A stretch of DNA of 12,816 nt from JBBECE01 sp964574935 (lineage in GTDB: Bacteria > Pseudomonadota > Alphaproteobacteria > Rhizobiales > Devosiaceae). The stretch spans positions 1 to 12,816 of the forward strand of contig CAZNOZ010000053.1 of the NCBI GenBank assembly GCA_964574935.1, in the 5' to 3' direction. The notes under the pieces are model-generated. The model had not been told where the DNA came from. It was given only the letters and a program-made list of their open reading frames with translations, and did no database searches. Numbering within the stretch: position 1 is the first letter of the stretch; each line of letters begins with the position of its first letter. Shown piece after piece: positions 6,455 through 12,816 of this stretch. The position numbers and the translations under genes are program-made.

Positions 6455-6940
6455 ATGCGGATCGCGATCGGAGCTGTCGGCCGCGTTCGAACCGGACCCG
6501 AGCGTGACCTCATCGCCCGCTACCTCGACCGCGCCCGCGCCACCGGTCGGCGCTGCTCGCTGACCGGCTTCGAGGTGACCGAGGTCACCGAATCCCGCGC
6601 ACCCGACGCTGCCACACGCCGCAAGGCGGAATCCGAGAAGCTCGACGCAGGCCTTCCGCCGGACGCCCGGCGGGTGATCCTCGACGAACGCGGCGACACC
6701 CTCACGAGCCAGCAATTCGCTGCCCGCATCGAAGCGTGGCGCGACGCCGGCAGCCCCGCCCTCGCCTTCGCCATCGGCGGTCCCGACGGGCTCGACCCCG
6801 GGCTCTCAGCGAAGTCAGATCTGGTGTTGTCGTTGTCGTCGATGACCTGGCCGCACCAGCTCGTCCGCCTGATGCTCGCCGAGCAGCTCTACCGGGCGAC
6901 GGCGATCCTGACCGGCCATCCCTATCACCGCGGCGACTAG
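6455..6940 (+). CDS. rlmH: 23S rRNA (pseudouridine-1915-N3)-methyltransferase RlmH
   Basis: A 161-residue SPOUT-class methyltransferase that uses S-adenosylmethionine to methylate N3 of pseudouridine 1915 in helix 69 of 23S rRNA, acting on assembled 70S ribosomes. The SAM-binding glycine turn is IGGPDG at 107-112, and the knot and C-terminal tail read SMTWPHQLVRLMLAEQLYRA and then GHPYHR, matching the family closely. MRIAIGAVGR is a normal first strand, so ATG 6455 is well placed although its Shine-Dalgarno is poor. Length is near the family norm of about 155. It follows rsfS by 16 nt and probably shares its transcript. Confidence 0.97.
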   Translation: MRIAIGAVGRVRTGPERDLIARYLDRARATGRRCSLTGFEVTEVTESRAPDAATRRKAESEKLDAGLPPDARRVILDERGDTLTSQQFAARIEAWRDAGSPALAFAIGGPDGLDPGLSAKSDLVLSLSSMTWPHQLVRLMLAEQLYRATAILTGHPYHRGD

Positions 6941-7004
6941 GCTTCCTGCGCGCGCCCTGAAGTCTGCTAGTTTCTCCCCGATTCGCTTGCGATCCGAACA
7001 TGAC

Positions 7005-8324
7005 ATGCGCCACCACCCGACACCGTTGCGAGTTGTGATCGCGCTGGTTCTGACGGCGCCGATCTGGTTGTCGGCGGCGCCTCGGGCCCAGGACGGCGTT
7101 CAGACCCCCGGGGCCGAAGACCTGGCTGCCGAGCTCGAAGCGGTCCGGCAGTCGATCACGGTGTCCGAAGAACGCGCGGAAGAACTCACCCGCCAGATCG
7201 AGGCGATGGGCGACGACCGCGCGCAGCTCAACGCCGAGCTCATTGCTGCCGCCCAGCGCGTCAAGCTCACCGAGATCGAGGTCGACGACGCCGAGGAGCG
7301 GCTCGTCGGGCTGCGCACCGAAGAGGCTCGCATCCGGTCCCGGCTGGAAAGCGAAAACCGCGGCATCACGTCGCTGGTCGCGTCACTGCAGCGGATCGGC
7401 CGCAGCCCACCGCCAGCCCTGATCGTCGATCCCGGCGATGCCCTGGGCTCGGCACGTTCGGCAATGCTGATCTCGGCGGTGTTGCCGCAGCTTCGCGAGC
7501 GCGCCGCCCAGGTGCGCACCGATCTGGACGCCTTCAACGAAGTCAAGCAGGCCGCCCTCGATCAGGAAGCGCTGTTGCGCGTCAATCTCTCCACGCTCAC
7601 CGAGGAGCGGCTGCGTATCGCCACCCTTATCGAGGCCCGCAAGCGCGGTGCCGAACGCGCCACCGAGGCACTGGAGGCCGAGCAACAGCGGGCCGAGGAG
7701 CTGGCCGCCCGCGCTCAATCGCTTGGCCAGCTCATCGAGGTCATGGAGACCGAGGTCGATTCCGTCAGCGCGGCGGCCGAGGCCGCCCGCGCCGCCGACG
7801 CGGACGCCGCTGACGCGCCCACCCTGCCCGACCCGATCCGCACCGCCTTCGCCGACGTCGGACGCACCGAGCCGGCAATCCCGTTTCCCCGGGCCAGCGG
7901 CTATCTCACCTTGCCGACCAGCGGCGTCAGGGTGCTGGATTTCGGCGCCGCCGACGGGTTCGGGGGCACCTCCCAGGGCATTTCCATCGTCACCCGCGCC
8001 GAGGCCCAGGTTGTCGCGCCAGCCGACGGCTGGGTCGTCTACGCCGGCCCCTACCTCAATTATGGCCAAATCCTGATTTTCAATGTCGGCGGTGGATACA
8101 ATGTCGTGCTCGCCGGGCTCGAAGCGACCAGCGTTCAATTGGGTCAGTTTGTCCTCATGGGAGAGCCGGTGGGGCAAATGGGCACCAAAACGATCGGGCA
8201 GACGGTTGCGACCGGCGCTGGCATGTCCCGCCCGACGCTCTATATTGAATTCCGCGACAATGGATCGCCGGTCGACCCCGCCCGGTGGTGGGCCAGCGCA
8301 CCGACCGAAACGCTCAAGGGATGA
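7005..8324 (+). CDS. EnvC-like murein hydrolase activator (coiled coil plus degenerate LytM/M23 domain)
   Basis: A 439-residue exported protein. A signal segment (PLRVVIALVLTAPIWLSAA) is followed by a long coiled coil, about residues 35-260, rich in Ala, Glu and Arg heptads, and then a C-terminal LytM fold (about 300-439). True M23 peptidases bind zinc through an HxxxD pair and an HxH; here the first site reads SQGISI (323-328), the next block has AGL where a His is expected, and LYIEFR has Tyr413 in place of the first His of HxH. It should therefore lack peptidase activity and act, like EnvC, by activating a periplasmic N-acetylmuramoyl-L-alanine amidase at division. I use ATG 7005; TTG 6987 would add six residues before the signal peptide. 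It overlaps ctpA in ATGA. Confidence 0.88.
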   Translation: MRHHPTPLRVVIALVLTAPIWLSAAPRAQDGVQTPGAEDLAAELEAVRQSITVSEERAEELTRQIEAMGDDRAQLNAELIAAAQRVKLTEIEVDDAEERLVGLRTEEARIRSRLESENRGITSLVASLQRIGRSPPPALIVDPGDALGSARSAMLISAVLPQLRERAAQVRTDLDAFNEVKQAALDQEALLRVNLSTLTEERLRIATLIEARKRGAERATEALEAEQQRAEELAARAQSLGQLIEVMETEVDSVSAAAEAARAADADAADAPTLPDPIRTAFADVGRTEPAIPFPRASGYLTLPTSGVRVLDFGAADGFGGTSQGISIVTRAEAQVVAPADGWVVYAGPYLNYGQILIFNVGGGYNVVLAGLEATSVQLGQFVLMGEPVGQMGTKTIGQTVATGAGMSRPTLYIEFRDNGSPVDPARWWASAPTETLKG

Positions 8325-9676
8325 CGAACACGATGAGACTGATTGCCCGGACGAGCCTGCTTGTCCTCACGCTGCTCGCCGGCGCGCTGACGCTGACCTG
8401 GTCCACCGCTCAGGAAGATACCTCCGAGGCTCAGGTGACCGCGCAGCCGCTCGAGGATCTGGACGTTTACCGGGAGCTCAACCTGTTTGGCGAGATCTTC
8501 GACCGTGTTCGAGAAGAATATGTCGACCCGCCCAACGAGCGCGAGCTGATCCGCGCCGCCATCCAGGGCATGCTGACTTCGCTCGACCCGCATTCGGGCT
8601 ATCTCGACCCCGAAAACTACGCCGACATTCGCCAGGAGACCGAGGGCACATTCGGCGGGCTGGGGATCGAGGTCACCATGGAGGACGGTATCGTCAAGGT
8701 GGTCTCGCCGATTGACGAAACCCCGGCCGCCCGCGCCGGAATCCTTTCAAACGACTACATCATCGAGCTCGACGGCGAGCCGGTGCTCGGCCTGACCCTC
8801 GACGAGGCGGTCGAGAAAATGCGCGGCGAAATCGGCACGTCGATCACCCTGACCGTGGTCCGCGACGGAGTGGACCAACCGCTCACCTTCACCCTGGAGC
8901 GGGACGTGATCGCACTGCGCGTGGTGCGCCATTTCGTCGACCGCGACGTCGGCGTCATCCGGCTGGCCCGATTCACCGAACAGGCGGCGAGCGGGCTCGA
9001 GGATTCTCTCAAGGCCATCCGCGAGGAGCTCGGCGACAACCTCAAGGGGCTGATCCTCGACCTTCGCAACAATCCCGGCGGGTTGGTGGATCAGGCCGTG
9101 CTCGTGGCCGACGCATTCCTGCCGCAGGGCAACGTGCTTTCGACCCGCGGCCGTTCCCCGCTCGAAAACGACCGCTTTGACGCCTCCCGCAACCAGGTCG
9201 ACGATCTCACCGAGGGGTTGCCGCTGATCGTGCTGATCAATGGCGGCTCCGCCTCGGCGGCCGAAATCGTCGCCGGAGCCTTGCAGGACCACCGGCGGGC
9301 AACGCTGATCGGTACGCGTTCGTTCGGCAAGGGATCGGTGCAGTCGGTCATTTCGCTGGGTTCCAACGGCGCCATCCGCCTGACGACGTCGCGCTACTAC
9401 ACGCCCTCGGGGCGCTCGATCCAGGCCAGCGGTATCCTGCCGGATATCGAGGTGTTCGAGGACGTGCCCGCGGAGTTCCAGGGCCGCGACGAGATCATCG
9501 GCGAGGCCGGACTTCGCGGTCAGATCGGCGGCGGCACCGAACAGGAGGCGACCACCGGTTCGTCCGTCTACGTGCCCGCCGACCGCGAACTCGACACGCA
9601 GCTCAACTACGCTCTGGATCTGCTCACCGGCGTCATCGAGGACCCCACCTTCCCGCCCGATCCGAACGCCCCCTAA
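8321..9676 (+). CDS. ctpA: S41 family C-terminal processing protease
   Basis: A 451-residue periplasmic serine protease of the Ctp/Prc family that cuts exported proteins near their C-termini. Order: N-terminal signal or anchor (LLVLTLLAGALTL, about 13-25); the helical lead-in with DPHSGYL; a PDZ domain around 100-180 (GGLGIEV, PAARAGI, GDxI-like turn); and the S41 core with LILDLRNNPGGLV. The Ser-Lys dyad is Ser312 in GGSASAAE and Lys337 in SFGKGS, with the same 25-residue spacing as in E. coli Prc. The TRYYTPSGRSIQ-type block is present as TSRYYTPSGRSIQ. ATG 8321 overlaps the envC stop; ATG 8333 would start at MRLIAR and also keep the signal. The pairing with envC suggests work on cell-wall enzymes, as inference. 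Confidence 0.96.
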   Translation: MTNTMRLIARTSLLVLTLLAGALTLTWSTAQEDTSEAQVTAQPLEDLDVYRELNLFGEIFDRVREEYVDPPNERELIRAAIQGMLTSLDPHSGYLDPENYADIRQETEGTFGGLGIEVTMEDGIVKVVSPIDETPAARAGILSNDYIIELDGEPVLGLTLDEAVEKMRGEIGTSITLTVVRDGVDQPLTFTLERDVIALRVVRHFVDRDVGVIRLARFTEQAASGLEDSLKAIREELGDNLKGLILDLRNNPGGLVDQAVLVADAFLPQGNVLSTRGRSPLENDRFDASRNQVDDLTEGLPLIVLINGGSASAAEIVAGALQDHRRATLIGTRSFGKGSVQSVISLGSNGAIRLTTSRYYTPSGRSIQASGILPDIEVFEDVPAEFQGRDEIIGEAGLRGQIGGGTEQEATTGSSVYVPADRELDTQLNYALDLLTGVIEDPTFPPDPNAP

Positions 9677-9690
9677 CATGCTATAGAGCG

Positions 9691-9730
9691 GCCGGCGTCG
9701 AACCCCGGTGATTCGCCGGGCGGCGCCGGC
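9691..9730 (+). other. Nested GC-rich hairpin between ctpA and the deacetylase gene
   Basis: GCCGGCG (9691-9697) pairs perfectly with CGCCGGC (9724-9730), and the 26 nt between them hold a second stem, CCCGG (9704-9708) with CCGGG (9716-9720). It fills half of the 80-nt gap. No U-tract follows. It may slow or protect RNA between the two gene pairs, but in DNA this GC-rich such stems are also expected by chance. Confidence 0.35.
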
Positions 9731-9756
9731 GGCCTTCGATAGCGGAACCTGGCGCG

Positions 9757-10926
9757 ATGGTCGACGAACTGGACGCACCGCTGGCCCGGCGCAGCACGCG
9801 CCCGAGCGCGCATGCGGCTTTCGCGCGGGCCCGGCGCAATCCGTGGGCCCGGGCCGCGGTCGCGGTCGCCGTCATCGCGGTGGCGATTCCGAGCATTTGG
9901 GTATTGGTGGTCGACGACCCCGAAGGCGGCCGTCCCGTGGCCGAGGTCGACGTGGCGCCGGCCGCCCCGTCCCGCGATTTTGCCACCTCGATCACGCTCG
10001 ACGTCGGCGAAGAGCTGGCGCGCTCGACGGGACCGGCACCACAACCCGGGATGGACGAAACCGCCCCTCAATCGGAAGAGGTTCTCGAGATCGCGGGACT
10101 GCCGGTCGGTGACGATCCGTTCGGCGCTCTGCCGGATCTTGTCGAGGACAGCCCGCACGGGCCCATTCCGCGTCTGGGCCCCGGCGGGCAGCGAGCCGCC
10201 GACATCTATGCCCGGGCCTCGGTGGGGCCCGCCGCCGCGGCCGGCCGTCCGCGCATCGCGCTGTTGATCTCGGGCCTGGGGCTTTCCGACGAGAGCACCC
10301 GCAACGCTATCGCCACCCTGCCCGACAACGTCACCCTGGCCTTCGCGCCCTATGGCGACAGCGTCGCCGAGCTCGCCGGCCAGGCTAGGCAGGGCGGGCA
10401 CGAGATCATGCTTCAAATCCCGATGGAGCCCTTCGACTATCCGGACAACGACCCCGGCCCGCAGACGCTGCTGACCGGCCAGCCCGCCCGAGCCAATCTC
10501 GATCGGCTCTATTGGCTGATGTCGCGCATCGGCGCCTATACCGGGCTCGTCAACTACATGGGCGCGCGCTTTACCGCCTCGGCGGTCGACTTCGCTCCGA
10601 TTATCGAGGAGATCGGGCTCAGGGGCCTCAGCTATGTTGACGACGGGACCTCGAACCGGTCTCTGGCCCCGCAGATGGCCCGCCAGAACGGCGTCGATTT
10701 CGCTCGTGCCGACCTCATCGTCGATCGCGAGCCGTCGCGGGCGTCCATTCTCGACCGGCTGGAGGAGCTCGAGACAATCGCCACCCGCCGCGGCTCCGCT
10801 GTCGGCTTCGCTTCGGCACTGCCGGTTTCGGTGCGCACGATCGCCGAGTGGGCCCATGATCTGGAGGATCGCGGCATGCTTCTGGTGCCGGTGAGCGCCC
10901 TGGCCGCCAACGAGCGCGAGCAGTGA
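9757..10926 (+). CDS. Divergent polysaccharide deacetylase family protein (DUF610/YibQ-like)
   Basis: A 389-residue envelope protein. A basic, Arg-rich N-terminus is followed by one membrane segment (about 34-52, AAVAVAVIAVAIPSIWVL), a low-complexity Pro/Ala/Glu linker to about 160, and the divergent deacetylase domain from 165 to the end. Family blocks: IALLISGLGLS (167-177), GHE at 214-216, LQIPMEPFDYP (219-229), NYMGARF (266-272) and DDG (295-297). In many family members the first block is IDDLG; here it is ISGLG, so a likely metal-site Asp is missing, which rhizobial relatives as I recall them also show. A role in cell-wall or envelope polysaccharide is inferred from the fold and from lying between ctpA and rppH; true deacetylase activity is doubtful. 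The stop overlaps the rppH GTG (GTGA). Confidence 0.9.
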   Translation: MVDELDAPLARRSTRPSAHAAFARARRNPWARAAVAVAVIAVAIPSIWVLVVDDPEGGRPVAEVDVAPAAPSRDFATSITLDVGEELARSTGPAPQPGMDETAPQSEEVLEIAGLPVGDDPFGALPDLVEDSPHGPIPRLGPGGQRAADIYARASVGPAAAAGRPRIALLISGLGLSDESTRNAIATLPDNVTLAFAPYGDSVAELAGQARQGGHEIMLQIPMEPFDYPDNDPGPQTLLTGQPARANLDRLYWLMSRIGAYTGLVNYMGARFTASAVDFAPIIEEIGLRGLSYVDDGTSNRSLAPQMARQNGVDFARADLIVDREPSRASILDRLEELETIATRRGSAVGFASALPVSVRTIAEWAHDLEDRGMLLVPVSALAANEREQ

Positions 10927-11438
10927 GTTCTCCGCCGGCCCGTGAGGCCATGCCCTATCGCAAGGCCGTGGGCGCGGCGGTCTTCAAGGCCGGCGGCGAA
11001 GTCTTCATCGGCCGCCGCATCAATGCCGGCGACAACGAGGAGGCGGGCGCCTGGCAGATGCCCCAGGGCGGCCTCGATCCGGGCGAGGATCCTCTCGACG
11101 GGGCGCGCCGCGAGCTCTTCGAAGAAACGGGTATCTCCTCGGTGACCCTGATCGCACCGCTCGAGGGAAGCTTCGCGTACGATCTGCCCGATGACCTGCT
11201 CGGCAAGGCGCTCAAGGGCAGGTACCGCGGGCAGCGCCAGCGTTGGTTCGCCTTCCGGTTCGAGGGCGCGGAAGCCGAGATCGACGTCGGTGCGCCCGGC
11301 GGCCACAAGCCGGAATTCTCGACCTGGCGCTGGGCGCGGCTGCGTGAGCTTCCCGATCTCGTCGTGCCGTTCAAACGCGACGTCTATCTCGAGATCGTGG
11401 CCGCTCTCGAGCCGATCGCCGCCGGGCTCGATGGCTGA
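10923..11438 (+). CDS. rppH: RNA pyrophosphohydrolase (Nudix)
   Basis: A 171-residue Nudix hydrolase that removes pyrophosphate from triphosphorylated 5' ends of mRNA, opening them to RNase E decay; the same family includes the dinucleoside polyphosphate hydrolase IalA of Bartonella. The Nudix box is perfect at 49-71, from GGLDPGE through RELFEETGI, matching GX5EX7REUXEEXGU. WQMPQGG just before it and the RGQRQRWFAFRF strand are typical of RppH rather than of other Nudix groups. GTG 10923 is shared with the upstream stop; ATG 10950 would start at MPYRKAVGAAVF, where the fold begins, so the first nine residues are optional. The 3' end overlaps the next gene by 8 nt. Confidence 0.95.
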   Translation: MSSPPAREAMPYRKAVGAAVFKAGGEVFIGRRINAGDNEEAGAWQMPQGGLDPGEDPLDGARRELFEETGISSVTLIAPLEGSFAYDLPDDLLGKALKGRYRGQRQRWFAFRFEGAEAEIDVGAPGGHKPEFSTWRWARLRELPDLVVPFKRDVYLEIVAALEPIAAGLDG

Positions 11439-11871
11439 GATTCGCCGCCTCGGCGAGGCCGACCGCGAGACGTGGGCCCGGATGCGTGGCGCGCTGTGGC
11501 CCGACGAGGACGCGGGCGAACTCGCGCGCGAGCTAACCGATCTTCTCGCCGATGCCAATCAGGCCGCCTTCGGGGCCTTTGAAGCGGCGCGCATGGTCGG
11601 CTTCGCGGAGAGCTCCGAGCGGTCCTGGGGGGACGGCACGTTGACACGCCCCGTCGGCTGGCTGGAGGGCATTTATGTCGTCCCCGATCGCCGGCGCGCG
11701 GGTCTGGCCGCCGCCCTCGTCGCCGCCGTCGAGGACTGGGGGCGCGGGCGCGGGCTGACCGAGCTTGGCTCGGACGCGCGCGCCGACAATCTCGTCTCCA
11801 TCGCCGCCCACTCGAGCTGGGGGTTCGAGGAGACCGAACGCCTGGTGCTGTTCCGAAAAGCGCTGAAGTGA
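11431..11871 (+). CDS. GNAT family N-acetyltransferase, AAC(6')-like
   Basis: A 146-residue acetyl-CoA-dependent acetyltransferase. The pattern strongly recalls chromosomal aminoglycoside 6'-N-acetyltransferases: an early MRGALWPDED block, GFAESSERS, RPVGWLEGIYVVPDRRRAGLA with the acetyl-CoA loop at 88-93, EDWGRGRG, then LGSDARADN and GFEETERLVLFRK at the C-terminus, as in the AAC(6')-Iy/Iz group as I remember it. Length fits that group. ATG 11431 lies eight nt inside rppH, so translation is probably coupled; no separate Shine-Dalgarno is visible. Whether it acts on aminoglycosides or on a normal cell metabolite cannot be told from sequence. It ends the + strand run, facing atpC 54 nt away. 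Confidence 0.88.
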   Translation: MAEIRRLGEADRETWARMRGALWPDEDAGELARELTDLLADANQAAFGAFEAARMVGFAESSERSWGDGTLTRPVGWLEGIYVVPDRRRAGLAAALVAAVEDWGRGRGLTELGSDARADNLVSIAAHSSWGFEETERLVLFRKALK

Positions 11872-11925
11872 CGGCGGTCGCCCGTTGACGGTCCCCGCGG
11901 TTGCTGTCGCCATCGCCGGTCGGCG

Positions 11926-12348
11926 CTACACCCGCCCGACGGTCGGGCCCATATGCGATACGTCGTAGACAAGATTGCGCCAGGCATCGAGCAGCGACTG
12001 GGCGGTGTCGCGCTCCTCCTGGCTCGTCGCGGCGGCGACCGCTTCCTCGGCCTGCCTGATCTGCTCCTCGATCTCGGCATGGTCGTATTCGGACACATGC
12101 CGCGCCTGCTCGGCCAGAATGGTCAACCGCGACGGCGAGATGTCGGCGAACCCGCCCTGAACGTAGTAGCTGTCGGTCTCGCCGCCCTCTCCGTTGATCG
12201 TCACGAAGCCAGGCTTGAGCATGGCCATCACCGGCGCATGCTCGCCGAGCACGGTGAAATAGCCCTCAGTTCCGGGCACCGTGACCGAGGCGACTTCCTG
12301 CGACAGGATCAATCGCTCGGGCGCAACGATTTCGAGATTGACCGGCAT
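11926..12348 (-). CDS. atpC: F1F0 ATP synthase epsilon subunit
   Basis: A 140-residue epsilon subunit of the F1 sector, part of the central stalk that couples proton flow to ATP synthesis and damps ATP hydrolysis. The N-terminal beta-sandwich, about 1-85, starts MPVNLEIVAPERLIL and contains VPGTEGYFTVLGEHAP and GGFADISPSRLTILAE; the C-terminal helical hairpin, about 88-130, includes YDHAEIEEQIRQAEEAV. The start is settled by GGAGG at 12356-12360, seven nt upstream, although the frame is open further into atpD. It follows atpD by 19 nt as the last gene of the operon. The final codons contain a palindrome (11934-11948). No strong terminator is visible after it before the converging acetyltransferase gene. 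Confidence 0.97.
   Translation of the reverse strand: MPVNLEIVAPERLILSQEVASVTVPGTEGYFTVLGEHAPVMAMLKPGFVTINGEGGETDSYYVQGGFADISPSRLTILAEQARHVSEYDHAEIEEQIRQAEEAVAAATSQEERDTAQSLLDAWRNLVYDVSHMGPTVGRV
11934..11948 (-). repeat. 15-nt palindrome at the atpC 3' end
   Basis: GCCCGAC, one central base, then GTCGGGC form a perfect 7-nt inverted repeat within the last codons of atpC. As RNA it could fold as a six-pair stem with a three-nt loop. No U-tract follows on the - strand, so a terminator role is weakly supported; it may be mRNA 3' end protection between the two converging units. Confidence 0.35.
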
Positions 12349-12355
12349 GCTCGAT

Positions 12356-12360
12356 CCTCC
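12356..12360 (-). promoter_or_regulatory. Ribosome binding site GGAGG of atpC
   Basis: Reading the - strand, GGAGG is followed by seven nt and ATG at 12348. It fixes the epsilon subunit start and lies in the 19-nt gap after atpD. Confidence 0.85.
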
Positions 12361-12367
12361 GCCCGCG

Positions 12368-12816
12368 TCAGGCGGCCTCCGCGGCCAGCTTCTGGGCTTT
12401 CTTGACCGCCTCCTCGATCGTCCCGACCATGTAGAAGGCAGCCTCGGGCAGGTGGTCATACTCGCCGGCAGCCACCGCTTTGAACCCCTTGATGGTGTCC
12501 TCGAGCTCGACGAACGTCCCCGGCGCGCCGGTGAACACCTCGGCGACGTGGAAGGGCTGGCTCATGAAGCGCTCGATCTTGCGCGCCCTCGCGACGGTCA
12601 TCTTGTCGTCCTCGGAGAGCTCGTCCATACCCAGGATGGCGATGATGTCCTGCAGCGACTTGTAGCGTTGCAGGATCTCCTGAACGTTACGCGCGACCCG
12701 GTAATGCTCCTCGCCGACGATCGCCGGGTCGAGCATTCGCGACGTCGAATCGAGCGGATCGACGGCCGGATAGATGCCCTTTTCCGAAATCGCCCGGTTG
12801 AGCACCGAGGTTGCGT
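12368..12816 (-). CDS. atpD: F1F0 ATP synthase beta subunit, 3' end (partial)
   Basis: The last 148 residues of the catalytic beta subunit of F1, which binds and interconverts ADP and ATP; the 5' part lies beyond the window's right edge. The visible part enters at ATSVLNRAISEKGIYPAVDP and contains the highly conserved DPLDSTSRMLDP, VQEILQRYKSLQDIIAILG, DELSEDDKMTVARARKIERF and SQPFHVAEVFTG blocks of the C-terminal domain. The Walker A and catalytic Glu residues are not in view. TGA is at 12368-12370, followed by atpC. The ATG-like starts within this stretch are not relevant, because the frame continues off the edge. Confidence 0.98.
   Translation of the reverse strand, partial: ATSVLNRAISEKGIYPAVDPLDSTSRMLDPAIVGEEHYRVARNVQEILQRYKSLQDIIAILGMDELSEDDKMTVARARKIERFMSQPFHVAEVFTGAPGTFVELEDTIKGFKAVAAGEYDHLPEAAFYMVGTIEEAVKKAQKLAAEAA

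Noticed and set aside
6941..7004. Possible promoter ahead of envC (TGCTAGTTT)
   Set aside because: Only a partial -10 likeness and no matching -35 box; not strong enough to list.
9673..10857. Open frame (394 codons) on the - strand opposite the deacetylase gene
   Set aside because: The + strand frame has a full family domain and coupled neighbours; the reverse frame has only biased composition.
11641..11646. TTGACA inside the AAC(6')-like gene
   Set aside because: It lies in coding sequence and has no -10 box at a proper distance.
12349..12459. Longer atpC starting inside atpD
   Set aside because: GGAGG and ATG 12348 match the standard epsilon N-terminus; the extra stretch is out-of-frame atpD.

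Overview
The window is a GC-rich, tightly packed chromosomal segment that reads as alphaproteobacterial, most likely Hyphomicrobiales (Rhizobiales). The support is the protein motifs and the gene order rplU-rpmA-(GNATs)-obgE-proB-proA-nadD-rsfS-rlmH-envC-ctpA-deacetylase-rppH, facing the 3' end of an atp operon. A genus cannot be fixed from the sequence alone. I see no mobile elements, CRISPR arrays, tRNA or rRNA genes, and almost every base is coding.

Left part (1-5881, + strand): the 3' end of rplU, carrying a helix-hairpin-helix extension of L21, is followed by a good sigma70-type promoter and rpmA (L27). After a hairpin-rich spacer containing a terminator-like stem come two tandem GNAT acetyltransferases, obgE, proB, proA and nadD. 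These six genes overlap by 4 nt or lie 4 nt apart, so they form one translationally coupled chain. It joins ribosome-related functions (L21, L27, the Obg GTPase and possibly acetyltransferases) to the first two steps of proline synthesis and to NAD synthesis.

Middle part (5882-9676, + strand): a 170-nt spacer, less GC-rich in its second half, precedes rsfS (ribosome silencing factor) and rlmH (23S rRNA pseudouridine methyltransferase). These are followed by envC, a LytM/M23 amidase activator whose metal ligands are lost, which overlaps ctpA, a periplasmic C-terminal processing protease. These last two act in the cell envelope, on septal peptidoglycan and on exported proteins.

Right part (9677-12816): a divergent polysaccharide deacetylase overlaps rppH (RNA pyrophosphohydrolase), which overlaps a third GNAT resembling chromosomal AAC(6') enzymes. 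Converging from the - strand are atpC (complete) and atpD (its 3' third) of the F1F0 ATP synthase operon.

The region is mostly conserved housekeeping sequence, and I found no convincing new multi-gene system. The items most worth a second look are a possible 32-residue ORF whose stop overlaps the rsfS start, the GNAT pair locked between ribosomal-protein genes and obgE, the L21 extension, the promoter and palindrome between rplU and rpmA, and the AAC(6')-like gene tied to rppH.
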